From Bacteroidota bacterium (GTDB lineage: Bacteria; Bacteroidota; Bacteroidia; AKYH767-A; 2013-40CM-41-45): DNA of 64,000 nucleotides. The position numbers and the translations under genes are program-made. This document shows positions 10,933-19,614 of the stretch, piece after piece. Each line of letters starts with the position of its first letter. Within the stretch, counting starts at the first letter, position 1. Under the pieces are notes generated by a model. That model was not told the DNA's origin. It saw only the letters and a list, made by a program, of their open reading frames with translations, and searched no databases. The DNA is taken from NCBI GenBank assembly GCA_016720935.1, contig JADKJP010000007.1:868001-932000 (forward strand). The letters are read 5' to 3'.

Positions 10933-11544
10933 TTATTTCCACAAATTAATCCCCTGTTTCTTTATATTCAAATACTGCCCAAACGCAAATAAAGCCTCAT
11001 CCAGCGATTTTAAATTCGAATAGTTTAATTGCTTGACAAAAGGGTAATAATGCTCAAAATAAAACTGAAGCTTTTTCTCATTTGAAATTTTATTATGAAT
11101 ACCCGACCAATCCTTGCCGTGAATATAAAGATATGCCCTGTGTACATGTTGATCGTACATTGGATATACCCTGGGTTTGATAATATGCAACAGAAAAATT
11201 CTCCATACGGCACTTATATTCGCAAACTCCTTGTTGAACGCATCCAGGTCAACCCGTTTCGCTAACTTGAACTGATTGATCTTTTTTGTCTTCGATGTTA
11301 TTTTTTTCTCTAGTGATTTCTCTTTTGTTCCACTCCCCTCCAAAGTCATTCCGTTCTTCCAACGATACAATTCCCGCAAATTCGTAGGAGTAAATTTCCT
11401 GACCTTAATATTCAAACTGTACCGCTCTGAATCACCATATTGGTAATAAGCACGCCAATGGTCCACAAACTCCTCCACCGTTTTCGCCTGCTTTACTGAA
11501 AGAAGTACCAGATTACGCGATTTCATTTTACTTTTCGTCATCAT
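10933..11544 (-). CDS. Hypothetical protein, possibly HhH-GPD DNA glycosylase-like
   Basis: The protein has about 203 residues. The first ATG gives MMTKSKMKSRN; a start at the later methionine is equally possible. The region IKPRVYPMYDQHVHRAYLYIHG resembles the DTHV.R segment that carries the catalytic Asp in helix-hairpin-helix DNA glycosylases (EndoIII/MutY type), and the protein is helical throughout. There is no iron-sulphur Cys set. The UDG-like gene follows 40 bases downstream, which would pair two base-excision-like proteins. The family call is an inference from one motif. Confidence 0.6.
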   Translation of the reverse strand: MMTKSKMKSRNLVLLSVKQAKTVEEFVDHWRAYYQYGDSERYSLNIKVRKFTPTNLRELYRWKNGMTLEGSGTKEKSLEKKITSKTKKINQFKLAKRVDLDAFNKEFANISAVWRIFLLHIIKPRVYPMYDQHVHRAYLYIHGKDWSGIHNKISNEKKLQFYFEHYYPFVKQLNYSNLKSLDEALFAFGQYLNIKKQGINLWK

Positions 11545-11591
11545 AAAAACACCCAGTATAAAACAACAACTTATTATTCCTCACCCTTCAT

Positions 11592-11634
11592 CCATAATTC
11601 AAAATTCATAATTCATAATTCAAAATTCAAAATT
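11592..11634. repeat. Short tandem AATTCA(AA/TA) repeat
   Basis: AATTCAAA and AATTCATA units alternate about five times between the start region of the 10933-11544 gene and the end of the metallopeptidase fragment. It is a simple intergenic repeat of a type common in AT-rich Bacteroidota DNA, with no spacers and no dyad. Confidence 0.7.
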
Positions 11635-11636
11635 CC

Positions 11637-12029
11637 CTAATACCCCCACTCCACATGACTCACCGGCAGCTTATTCAACTCATCGCGTAACCGCTTCCAA
11701 TTGGGAAGATAACGGTCCATCAAAGCTACGAAGTGTTCATTGTGTGTGCGCTCAAGAAGATGTACCAGCTCATGCACGACAATGTATTCGATGCAGTGAA
11801 CAGGTTTCTTGGCAAGCTCTAAATTCAGGAGTATGCGTTTCTTTTTCGGATTGCAGGAACCCCACTTGGTTTTCATCTGCCGCACTTGCCAGTCGTCCAG
11901 GCGAAGTTCCATTTTCTTTTCCCATTTTACAATGATACCTGTCAGCAGTTTTTTTAGTTCAGCGCGGTACCTTTCCCGCATCAACTCTTCACGCCGGGCT
12001 TTGGAGGTATTGGGATGGACGTGCATCAC
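11637..12029 (-). pseudogene. YgjP/DUF45-type metallopeptidase, C-terminal half only
   Basis: The 130 residues contain WGSCNPKK and the zinc site VVHELVHLLERTHNEHF (HExxH plus downstream His), followed by LPNWKRLRDELN, the normal C-terminus of YgjP-like (DUF45) proteins. Family members are about 230 residues. Here the open frame reaches only some 20 residues upstream (PYAVEVGKKFIV) before a stop, and that junction lies beside the hairpin at 12090. The N-terminal half is absent, so this is a 5'-truncated gene, probably cut when the transposase unit arrived. The HExxH site is intact. Confidence 0.75.
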
Positions 12030-12089
12030 AATAAATTTCTTGCCGACTTCTACCGCATATGGACCTTCTGTCGGAATAACTTATCCGCT

Positions 12090-12134
12090 GGGCCAAGTCT
12101 TTAACGCAAGCCTGTGCGTCAGAGGACTTGGCCC
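12090..12134. repeat. REP-like hairpin beside transposase
   Basis: GGGCCAAGTC (12090-12099) pairs perfectly with GACTTGGCCC (12125-12134). Inside, ACGCA (12104-12108) pairs with TGCGT (12115-12119) around an AGCCTG loop. Such two-tier hairpins are the substrates of REP-associated tyrosine transposases, and one of these starts 200 bases downstream. It also marks the 5' break of the YgjP-like gene. No T-tract follows, so a terminator is less likely. Confidence 0.65.
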
Positions 12135-12333
12135 GTTATTAAGACTAAGACCTTAGAAATATAATCATTTTATTCAATTCTGTTGCATAGTGCTTACGGA
12201 CTTAGATTGAATTGCTATAGTAGTAAAGATTTTCAGTTGCCCAAGAATCTTTAAGCTCCGAATTAAAAATACATACTATAAGAACCAGCTTATTGGGTTT
12301 TATTTTTTCAATGAATAATAAAATATTTGTGGA

Positions 12334-12893
12334 ATGGGACATGCGTATAGAATCCACAAACAGGATGCAGCGTATTTTGTAACATTCACTGTGGTTGACT
12401 GGATTGATGTTTTCACAAGGCCGGAATACAAATATTTTCTTTGCGAAAGTTTAAACTATTGCATTCGGAAGAAATCACTGAAAATATTTTCCTATGTGAT
12501 GATGACAAATCACATTCATTTATTGTGCCGGGCTGAAGAAGGGAATCTGAGCGACATCGTTCGCGATTTTAAAAAATATACAACCGGAAAACTTATTTCA
12601 ATGATCCTTACCGGAAGAGAAAGCAGGCGCGAATTCTTACTCGAAAAATTTAGTCATCATGGCCAACAAAATAAATTAAATACCAAATATCAAATTTGGC
12701 AAAACGGAGTCATGCTGAAGAAGTTTTTGAGCCGAAATTTACATTGAGTAAAATTCAATACATTCATCACAATCCGGTGGAAGCTGGTCTTGTGACCTAT
12801 CCTCATGAATATAGATTTAACAGTGCACAGAATTATGTCGGTATTCGAGGACCTGTAGACATTGAAGTTCTGGAAATCCATAAATTATTTTAA
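12334..12893 (+). pseudogene. REP-associated tyrosine transposase (RAYT, Y1 family), frameshifted
   Basis: Frame 1 (12334-12747) starts MGHAYRIHKQDAAYFVTFTV, carries the HUH metal site in TNHIHLL and a likely catalytic Tyr in DFKKYTTGKL. Near 12706 the reading changes frame: adding one G to the GG there gives the family-typical WQNGSHAEEVF..IHHNPVEAGLV..YRFNSAQNYVG, ending at 12893. The whole is about 187 residues, normal for the family. These proteins cut and rejoin single-stranded hairpin DNA. No matching second hairpin was seen downstream. Confidence 0.8.
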
Positions 12894-13504
12894 TTGGACT
12901 GATACAGACATTTTTCATAAATACGTAATATTATTACCTGTAATAAAGGACATTCCAAATAATTTTATTTTATTCAAAATTACTCGATGAGTTTAAACGT
13001 AAGCTATAGTACTTAGGTCGTGCAACCTGAATTCTCATTCTAAAATAAATCAACCTCTCCCACCTACACATTTTTTTTAAAACTCCCATCCACTTTTTTC
13101 TCCGATTACTGCTTTCGTGTAAAATAAATCTCCCTGATTCTTAACTCCTTCCCCTTTTCACGTTTCGAAATTTTACATGATACTTAAACATCCGGGTACT
13201 ATACATGGGAGCTCTATGCTTTTATAACTACTTGATTTTTAATCATTTATATTTGCATTGAAGTGTTTTTTGATTTACATTTGTACCGTGAACGAAAGAA
13301 AAACACTCCTCCTCTTCCCTACACCGGCCGACAGAGTCCTGGCCACTGCATTGGACGCTATGGGCCAGTGCAAGGGATGCATGCGTTCCGGAGCTGCTGT
13401 TCGTCGCTCTTTCCATTTGATCGTAGCCAACACCAAAACAGATAGGATGAAGAACACAACCGGTGCTATCTTACAATTCATTCGTTTTGCTTTCTTCTTT
13501 TTTA

Positions 13505-13520
13505 CGGACATGTCTGTCCG
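13505..13520. repeat. Perfect 6-bp-arm hairpin in leader
   Basis: CGGACA pairs with TGTCCG around TGTC. It lies about 175 bases upstream of the sigma-factor start and could be an operator or a leader hairpin. There is no other evidence for its role. Confidence 0.4.
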
Positions 13521-13584
13521 ACCCGAGAAAGGTTTTGCTGACCGAAGCCCCACAGCTTCACCCCTGATCTTGTAATACCGGCCT

Positions 13585-13605
13585 CCGGTTCCCCGGTGGA
13601 ACCGG
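13585..13605. repeat. Perfect 8-bp-arm hairpin in leader
   Basis: CCGGTTCC (13585-13592) pairs with GGAACCGG (13598-13605) around CCGGT. It has no T-run after it, so it is not a typical terminator. It lies 90 bases upstream of the sigma-factor start; regulatory use is possible. Confidence 0.5.
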
Positions 13606-13694
13606 TCATGGCTTGCCACCCCGTGGCTCCCTGCAAAGGCTTCCGCCTCTGTCCCTGGATATCTATGCCCATCACTCACCCAAACCCCATCACC

Positions 13695-14285
13695 ATGATC
13701 AACAAAATAGAAAATATCGGTTCCGGTGTCTTTGCCGGGGAGATTTTTGCTGTCCTCTTCATGTCGAAAGGAAAAGACTTTTTAAACATACATCGCCGGT
13801 TCAGCACGGTGAAGGAGGAAGCGGAAGATGCCATTTCGGATTTTCTTCTTGCTTTTTCCATCAAGGTCAGCGAAGGACGCATCTGCCCTTCGGATTACGA
13901 TGGCTATATATATAAAGCGTTCAGAAATTTCTGCATTGACCGCTACAGGAAAAACAAAAGGAATATTCCCGTTGATTTTTCTACCGCATGGAATTATGCG
14001 GATGAGGATGGAAACGAGAGCCAATTCACCTGCACACTTCAAGCCGGTGCGGATCCGTCAGACCTCCTCCACAATCGGATGGTGATGGATCTAATGCGTC
14101 AATGCATTATGAAATTAAGGCCCAGGGATCGTAAGGTCCTTCTCATGCGCCATATGAAGGATATGAAAAATCCGGAGATCGCGAAGGCCATCGGGCTTTC
14201 CACCGCCGCAACGGCGAATGTGATGAAACGCGCGATTGCATCCTTGCGCGCTATTTTCAAGTCTAGGAACATCGAGCCCTGGTGA
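13695..14285 (+). CDS. RNA polymerase sigma-70 family factor (ECF type)
   Basis: The protein has 196 residues from the ATG at 13695. Region 2 is seen in FSTVKEEAEDAISDFLLAF..YIYKAFRNFCIDRYRKNKRN and region 4 in LRPRDRKVLLMRHMKDMKNPEIAKAIGLSTAATANVMKRAIASLR, a helix-turn-helix for -35 recognition. It directs RNA polymerase to alternative promoters. An in-frame ATG at 13608 would add an unlikely Pro/Cys-rich leader, so I reject that start. No anti-sigma gene follows; the next gene is a 126-residue unknown. Confidence 0.85.
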   Translation: MINKIENIGSGVFAGEIFAVLFMSKGKDFLNIHRRFSTVKEEAEDAISDFLLAFSIKVSEGRICPSDYDGYIYKAFRNFCIDRYRKNKRNIPVDFSTAWNYADEDGNESQFTCTLQAGADPSDLLHNRMVMDLMRQCIMKLRPRDRKVLLMRHMKDMKNPEIAKAIGLSTAATANVMKRAIASLRAIFKSRNIEPW

Positions 14286-14356
14286 ACTTAAAATAATTTA
14301 CGCGCTGATGATATAATTCTGCCTCCAAGCAGTTAACCATAAAAATAACAACAACC

Positions 14357-14737
14357 ATGAACGATACAAAAAGAGTTGAATACCTCATCGGTTCTGCCTA
14401 TCGCGAACTTGAAGCACAACAAGAGGAGATCATGACGGAAATGATCTCCTGCATCAGCGTGAAAGATGTGGTCATCCGCATTTACCGCGGGTTCAGACTG
14501 GGTATTTTTATGGAATGTACGAACATGGACACCATCGATTATGCCGGCATTCGTGAGATCATCCGAAAATACACGGGTGGCTATATGTCCCTTGAATTCT
14601 CGGTTCCAAAGGGATTTCTCCGTGATGAACAGAAAAAAAGCAGGAAAAACAAAAATACCGCCTGCCTTTTCATCATTCTTAACTATTACAAATTCTGCGA
14701 TCTCAAACATCCGGAGTACCTGGCCGGCAGCGATTGA
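14357..14737 (+). CDS. Small unknown protein, relative of the 47542-47913 product
   Basis: The protein has 126 residues, is soluble, and starts 71 bases after the sigma factor. Its core (ELEAQQEEIMTEMISCISVKDVVI.....GIFMEC.....IDYAGIREIIRKYTG) has the same pattern as the 123-residue protein at 47542 (ELEEMKVSILTELISHLYIKSVVI.....VTIDC.....NMDAICNVVSAYNS). The two genes look like distant paralogues. Both sit directly beside a regulator-type gene (a sigma factor here, an AAA+ ATPase there). Function unknown. Confidence 0.7.
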   Translation: MNDTKRVEYLIGSAYRELEAQQEEIMTEMISCISVKDVVIRIYRGFRLGIFMECTNMDTIDYAGIREIIRKYTGGYMSLEFSVPKGFLRDEQKKSRKNKNTACLFIILNYYKFCDLKHPEYLAGSD

Positions 14738-14756
14738 GCGGGTCTCCTCCGGTCGC

Positions 14757-14776
14757 TACTTTTTGAACGAAAAGTA
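14757..14776 (+). terminator. Hairpin after the 126-aa gene
   Basis: TACTTTT (14757-14763) pairs with AAAAGTA (14770-14776) around TGAACG. It begins 20 bases after the stop. No downstream T-tract follows, so termination is only moderately supported. Confidence 0.35.
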
Positions 14777-15170
14777 ACAGGGTAAAAATATTTTCAATGC
14801 GATGATATGAAAACAAAAGCACTTCGTCATGATAGAGCAAAAAAAAACAAACCATGAAAAGAAATAAAATCGCTTCAGCCCGGCTTCGGAACCCTGAATT
14901 AGAAGAAGTGAAATTTATTTCATCAAAAGCACCAATTTTCTGTTACAAATCTACACCCTCAAGCGTAATTGAACTAAACATACCCATCATGACACACACC
15001 TTCACCCCTTCTTCTTTCTGCTTTTCCCTGACAAGCAATTCAAACAGCCTTTTCAGAGTATTTTTTATGTTTTCCTGCATCCGGCAGCTCGTCGGAGCCA
15101 GGCTTCGGATCTAAACCCGAAAACTGTTCCGGCCGGTTCCTTCATCATCAAACCTAAAAAACATGAAAAC
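14777..15170. other. Stretch without a convincing gene
   Basis: An 86-codon frame (14854-15114, plus strand) has a Ser/Phe-rich composition unlike its neighbours and no family resemblance. I see no conserved feature, promoter box or repeat here. Confidence 0.4.
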
Positions 15171-15752
15171 ATGAAAAACAAAAATCCGGAGTCGTTTACT
15201 GAATTTTACAAGTTGTACCACAAACCTGTCTATGACAGGATGATGCGCTATTTTCGTAATAATGTGGAACAAGCCGAAGATGCCACGCAGGAGGCGATGC
15301 TTCGCGTGTATGAAAAAGTACCCGTAAGCGCCTATGCTCATCTGCGATTCAGGGCCCTGGTGTTCACCATCGTGAAAAATATTGCGATGGATATCTTTCG
15401 TAAAAACAAAAACAAAAGAACGGAAGAATTTGATGACAACATGGCCGTAACGAATCCTTCGGATGACTATTCCTGCGGTGACGATGAAGTCGGGACAAGC
15501 GATTCTTCAGCCTGTATTTTACCCGAAGATGCCGGCTTTGACGCCGAGATCATTAAAAAAATGAAGGCCTATCTTTCGGAGAAGGACCGAACTCTTTTTG
15601 AGATGAGGTATTGGAAGGGGATGTCGTATGCGGAAATTGCCGCAGCCTTGGATCGTACAACTGCCTGGGTCGGAAATGAATTGAAGCATGCGCAAGAGCG
15701 ATTTCGCAAACTCCTTTTGAGCAAGGGGTATGAACGCGGCGATTTCATCTAA
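15171..15752 (+). CDS. RNA polymerase sigma-70 family factor (ECF type)
   Basis: The protein has 193 residues. Region 2: FTEFYKLYHKPVYDRMMRYFRNNVEQAEDATQEAMLRVYEK, then RFRALVFTIVKNIAMDIFRKNK. Region 4: LSEKDRTLFEMRYWKGMSYAEIAAALDRTTAWVGNELKHAQERFRKLL. The linker between them is acidic and unusually long. The start at 15171 is fixed because the ATG nine bases upstream runs into a stop after three codons. This is a second sigma factor 0.9 kb from the first, but the two are not close duplicates. Confidence 0.88.
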   Translation: MKNKNPESFTEFYKLYHKPVYDRMMRYFRNNVEQAEDATQEAMLRVYEKVPVSAYAHLRFRALVFTIVKNIAMDIFRKNKNKRTEEFDDNMAVTNPSDDYSCGDDEVGTSDSSACILPEDAGFDAEIIKKMKAYLSEKDRTLFEMRYWKGMSYAEIAAALDRTTAWVGNELKHAQERFRKLLLSKGYERGDFI

Positions 15753-15758
15753 AGAGAA

Positions 15759-15779
15759 GGGCCTCCCCCGGCCCCTTTT
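15759..15779 (+). terminator. GC hairpin with short T-run after sigma factor
   Basis: GGGCC (15759-15763) and GGCCC (15770-15774) pair around TCCCCC, followed by CTTTT. It lies just after the stop at 15752, a plausible weak intrinsic terminator. Confidence 0.4.
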
Positions 15780-15819
15780 CCTTTCTTGTGTTTTTTACAT
15801 AACCCCAAAAACCGGCAGC

Positions 15820-16517
15820 ATGTCCCACAATTCCCATGGAGTGTATATTGTATGTGTCAAGGCGGAAATAGCCGGGAAGTACGGAAAAAACTCCGTGAAC
15901 CTGGTTCCTGCATCCAGGGCTTTGGCCCGCAAAATTGACGACTTTCATTACGAGTTGCTCGGCACCGACAGTTCCCGCAGCACTCAAATCGTCGATAGCC
16001 GAAGCGGGACGTTCGTGGTGAGCGGTTACACCACTGGGAAGCGGTGGAACACCATCGCCCCCCCGCTATGCGCTTGTTTTATACAGACGCATGGGAGCGC
16101 GAGCGAATCGAATTTGAAAACGGTTATCGTCTCGATATGCCGGCGCGTTTCTGTTCTGCGGAAGGAGAACACTGCGTTTATTTCGGCGACATCGTGCCGG
16201 AAGGACATTTCACGCATATCTGCTATGCGGGCGAAGAACACAATATGCGTTACTGGCTGGAATACCGTCTCGGTGAAGATTGCATTCTCGAAGAAAAGCA
16301 AATCTTCCTTCCGCGAAACGGACAAAACCCTTTCTGGGGCAACCTCACCCTTTTCCGCAGCCGCCATGGACAAGAAAGCGAAAATGAGGATCAGTTTTTA
16401 ACCTCGCTGCTTGAAAACACTTTGGGTAATGGCATGGAAGGCAATAAAATCACTAACATCGAAAAATCATATATAGCTTTCCGGAACAATAATCACTTCC
16501 GCTGCTTATACCAATAA
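15820..16517 (+). pseudogene. Unknown protein split at a C7 run
   Basis: Frame 1 from ATG 15820 reads MSHNSHGVYIVCVKAEIAGKY..FHYELLGTD..SGTFVVSGYTTGKRWNTIAPP; frame 2 continues AMRLFYTDAWERERIEFENGYRLDMP..YWLEYRLGEDCILEEKQIFLPR to the stop at 16517. They meet at the C7 tract 16058-16064, and eight Cs would join them into about 232 residues. Both halves have protein-like composition while the alternative frames do not. The acidic, aromatic protein matches no family I know. It follows the second sigma factor on the same strand. Confidence 0.55.
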
Positions 16518-16735
16518 ATGTCAGGTCAGAAATGAACAAATAATCAATCTGCTCTCCAACGGAAAAAAACATGAATCAGATTAGGATTATTGATACGTTT
16601 TTTCATTGAAGGACCTTCATCAGAATGTCCATTCTATTTTTTTGTAAATAATTATCATATCAAATCTAATTTTTTAGAGCACTGAACTAATCCACCCTAC
16701 CCTATTCTTTGTGATAAAGTATCTTAATATTTCAT

Positions 16736-17710
16736 TCAAACATCTTCTCTGAATTTATCCAGTCCAATGGACAATATCATTTCAGATAATTCATCTCCAT
16801 CAATACATCTGATGCCATTTTCATTTGCTAATGCCAAAGCTTTATCTGAAAATACACCGGATGTCACCGCCCATCCAAATATTCCTTTTGAATTATCCCG
16901 ATTGTCAAATTGAATTGCTTCAATCACTTGCTTTACGGCATGTTCATCGCTTATTTTATAATGATTTTTTGCCTGGACATAGATTTGTAAACCCAGTTGA
17001 ACAAAACTAGCAATTACATCAACATCTGCAATTGAACCTGGATATCTTTTCCTTGACGGCTTTTCCGTTACAGCTCCTAAACCTTTCAACAATTTCATGA
17101 TCAAATTTTCAAACTTATCGGGCGAAAGTGCTGATTGAGGAGAAATTAAAAACTCTTTCACCTGTTTCTTTAGATTTTCATTAAGTTGTTGTTGGAAATT
17201 AGGTGCCTTCTTCTCCTTATCGCACTTCAAAGCATTTTCAATGCTAACTAATAAATCCGTTGCGCTTACACATGTGCCCTGGTACTTAAGCCGAGAAATC
17301 AAACCGGCTTCACAATATTCACGGCTAATAGGATTTTGGTCATTAAGCCAGCGTACATTTCTTCTGATTGCAGTATCTTCTTTTACTTTATCTTTAATAC
17401 AAATCACATCACTCATGATTTCCGCAAGGTAAAATGCCCCTGAGACAGGAACTAATGCAAAATCTCCGATTTCCATTTCCCTAATAAAACGCCAAAGGTA
17501 ACCGGTAGCTTGCCCAAGTGAATATGGATCATCTTTATAATCATGATAATGACTTATTAATATCTTTTTAAAATCTTCTCTTTGAAGTGTTTTATTAAAC
17601 AATTCATTTTTCGTTAGAGACCACCCAATTACTATCTGATCCGTATCAAGTAGTTCAGTAATGCGATTAACTCCACTCGGAGCACACCTGATTATAAAAG
17701 CCTGTTTCAT
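16736..17710 (-). CDS. Mrr-like restriction endonuclease (type IV-like)
   Basis: The protein has 324 residues from ATG 17710 (a TTG at 17731 is a weaker start). The N-terminal about 170 residues resemble the gating/recognition part of Mrr-like proteins (WSLTKNELFN..ALVPVSGAFYLAEI). The C-terminal domain FENLIMKLLKGLGA..IADVDVIASF..LQIYVQAKNHY has the Mrr-type PD-(D/E)XK site with Asp and QAK. Such enzymes cut modified or foreign DNA. It stands at the start of the AT-rich minus-strand defence block. Confidence 0.8.
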   Translation of the reverse strand: MKQAFIIRCAPSGVNRITELLDTDQIVIGWSLTKNELFNKTLQREDFKKILISHYHDYKDDPYSLGQATGYLWRFIREMEIGDFALVPVSGAFYLAEIMSDVICIKDKVKEDTAIRRNVRWLNDQNPISREYCEAGLISRLKYQGTCVSATDLLVSIENALKCDKEKKAPNFQQQLNENLKKQVKEFLISPQSALSPDKFENLIMKLLKGLGAVTEKPSRKRYPGSIADVDVIASFVQLGLQIYVQAKNHYKISDEHAVKQVIEAIQFDNRDNSKGIFGWAVTSGVFSDKALALANENGIRCIDGDELSEMILSIGLDKFREDV

Positions 17711-17794
17711 TTTACCGTTTTTAAAAGTCAAATGATTTTTTTGCTTGAGGTAATAATATTGCCTTTAACAAGATCTATTAAAACCTATCCGCCC

Positions 17795-18310
17795 CTACCT
17801 AAAAACAGCATCCGCAATCTTCTTCGCAAAAATATCCTCATCCACCCTCCGGTTGCGGCCATGCTCCAATAGAGGAAATTCCGGAAGGATCATATAGTTT
17901 AACTTGTCTTTGTTATGCGCGTATCTTCCAAGAATCATGACTTCCTCCTGGATGAAGCGCGCTATGAATCCTGCTTTGCGGTTTACCATGTCCGCGGTCA
18001 CTTCCGTTCTTGATTCCAGGGAAGACTTTTCCTTGTCCGCATTGCGAACCATCCGGACCAGGTCGGGAAGCCTGACGAAATGCCTCACCGAATTGTAAAA
18101 GAACGAAAAGAAATAAGCACCTTCGCCGTAGCTGGACTGGATCAGCATTTCTGGAAAAAAGATCTGCATCCGGAAAACCAGTTCCTGCAGGCTCAGAAAA
18201 TCCCAGGGTTCGTGCACACCGGTGGCCGAACAGATGTGATGAAGGATATTCTGCTTTATTACGATGAGGGTATCATCGTCAACAGCATTGTTTCTTTCAG
18301 AATCACACAT
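17795..18310 (-). CDS. Hypothetical protein
   Basis: The protein has 171 residues, helical and soluble, and is not recognised. It has a mid-region with several aromatic residues (YGEGAYFFSFFYNSVRHF). It lies 84 bases upstream of the Mrr-like gene on the same strand and may be co-transcribed with it. No catalytic motif was seen. Confidence 0.6.
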   Translation of the reverse strand: MCDSERNNAVDDDTLIVIKQNILHHICSATGVHEPWDFLSLQELVFRMQIFFPEMLIQSSYGEGAYFFSFFYNSVRHFVRLPDLVRMVRNADKEKSSLESRTEVTADMVNRKAGFIARFIQEEVMILGRYAHNKDKLNYMILPEFPLLEHGRNRRVDEDIFAKKIADAVFR

Positions 18311-18585
18311 GTGTTCTTTGTAAAACGTTTTTTGAATAAACTTTCTTTAGTCTTGCTCTAAATATCCATCGTTTTTATAATACTTTCTTTCACGAATATA
18401 CTCAGTCTGCATATGAAAAGCTGAGCTTGTATCATATCAATCTGTAGACACTCTATTCGACGATATTTTTAAATTATCCATTTCCGGAACCACGCTATTA
18501 CGAATATATAATTTAGTTATCAACTGTTTAATATAGAGGGCAAAAAAAAGCATTCTGAAAACTCCAAATTTTCCATCTATCCCCT

Positions 18586-19236
18586 TCAATCCGGGTACCA
18601 TCCATAAAAATAAACGGAAGGATACGAGTCCTCCCTTTTATCAGACAATAAATCAGATAATGTCCTGCACAATTCAAAATAAACTTTTACTTCATTCGTA
18701 TTATTTCTTTTGTGACCTTTGTAACAATACGAAATATAATGAATTTCATTATAGATATTGTTTTGCTTGTAAAGCAAAGCCATACGCGAAAAATATTTTT
18801 TTGCAACCTGATCGGCCCGATTAGCATCTGGCTCAATAATGTATAAGCGGTGTCCTAATAAACAGATCAAATCAAATTCAGATCCATTTTTTTTATCAAG
18901 CCCCTTAAAAAAGGAACCAGAATCCACTTCTTTTTTAATAAATTTTATAAATTCATTATATTTTTTTTTCAATAACCAGTTTTCCTTACGGAATTCCTGT
19001 TGATCGCAATTTGAGCCACAGAGTTTTTTAAGGAGCTCCGTTTCTATATATGTACCTTGAGTCTTTCGACCCAGAGGAGGTAATGATTTATATGTATCAT
19101 AATTATAATAATTTAAAAATAAGGGGTCGTACTTCGTACTTTCTAAAATATCAATAATTTCAATCGAACAATCTTGGCTGGAACTTTTCTCCCATTTTTT
19201 GGGAAACCATTCTGTTTTGGGTTCCTTTTTTGTCAT
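18586..19236 (-). CDS. Hypothetical protein with weak nuclease-like signature
   Basis: The protein has 216 residues and is Lys/Tyr-rich and AT-rich in codons. The segment NGSEFDLICLLGHRLYIIEPDAN has the hydrophobic beta-strand pattern of PD-(D/E)XK folds, but the expected ExK is EPD, so the call is not safe. It ends YPSVYFYGWYPD. No family recognised; neighbours are restriction-type genes. Confidence 0.6.
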   Translation of the reverse strand: MTKKEPKTEWFPKKWEKSSSQDCSIEIIDILESTKYDPLFLNYYNYDTYKSLPPLGRKTQGTYIETELLKKLCGSNCDQQEFRKENWLLKKKYNEFIKFIKKEVDSGSFFKGLDKKNGSEFDLICLLGHRLYIIEPDANRADQVAKKYFSRMALLYKQNNIYNEIHYISYCYKGHKRNNTNEVKVYFELCRTLSDLLSDKREDSYPSVYFYGWYPD

Positions 19237-19285
19237 TGTATGATAATATTTAATTATCGAATGTCTGAATAGTATTTTTAAATCC

Positions 19286-19483
19286 TCAAGTCCTCACCAC
19301 CTTTACAATCTCAGTAACATCGATCACAGGCCCCTCCACATCAGGCCCCTTATCAATGAACTCCCCGTCTTTGTAACTCCTGCCCTGAATGGCGGCGCTT
19401 TCCGGATCTTTGGCTTCAACCATCACAAGGATTTCGTTGTAAACGATTCTTGCCCTCTTCATTGTTACGTAGTAATTGGACAT
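19286..19483 (-). CDS. Small hypothetical protein
   Basis: The protein has 65 residues: MSNYYVTMKRARIVYNEILV, then MVEAKDPESAAIQGRSYKDG. It has the pattern of a small two-layer alpha/beta fold, and a start to stop coding bias is visible. It is 49 bases upstream of the 18586-19236 gene on the same strand. No function can be assigned. Confidence 0.55.
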   Translation of the reverse strand: MSNYYVTMKRARIVYNEILVMVEAKDPESAAIQGRSYKDGEFIDKGPDVEGPVIDVTEIVKVVRT

Positions 19484-19614
19484 ATCAACAAACTTTAATT
19501 TGAAATATTTTACTAGAATCTATACTTAAAGCGCACCTATAATAACTCCTTCGAAGCTATTATTCAATGATTTTCATCACTCACGCACAACCATCCTGGT
19601 TGCGCAAAGTGCAT

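Larger units (their letters stand above)
12894..13694. other. Gene-free stretch with two perfect hairpins before a sigma factor
   Basis: The left part (to about 13250) is AT-rich and shows nothing. A TAnnTTTG box (TATATTTG, 13248-13255) could start a transcript toward the sigma gene, but no upstream box sits at the usual spacing. Between 13260 and 13694 the DNA turns GC-rich, and open frames on both strands there are mutually exclusive and show no protein-like composition. Hairpins at 13505-13520 and 13585-13605 lie in the likely 5' leader. Confidence 0.5.

Noticed and set aside
12334..12893. Programmed frameshifting in the transposase
   Set aside because: The shift site has no slippery heptamer, and RAYT proteins are normally made from one frame. 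One G added to GG restores the usual motif.
13258..13679. Open frames on both strands (105 and 134 codons) before the first sigma factor
   Set aside because: They overlap in opposite directions, have Arg/Ser/Pro-rich shadow-like composition, and cover two hairpins. Neither resembles a known family.
14854..15114. 86-codon plus-strand frame
   Set aside because: Ser/Phe-rich, with no family resemblance and no coding-like third-base pattern; more likely intergenic.
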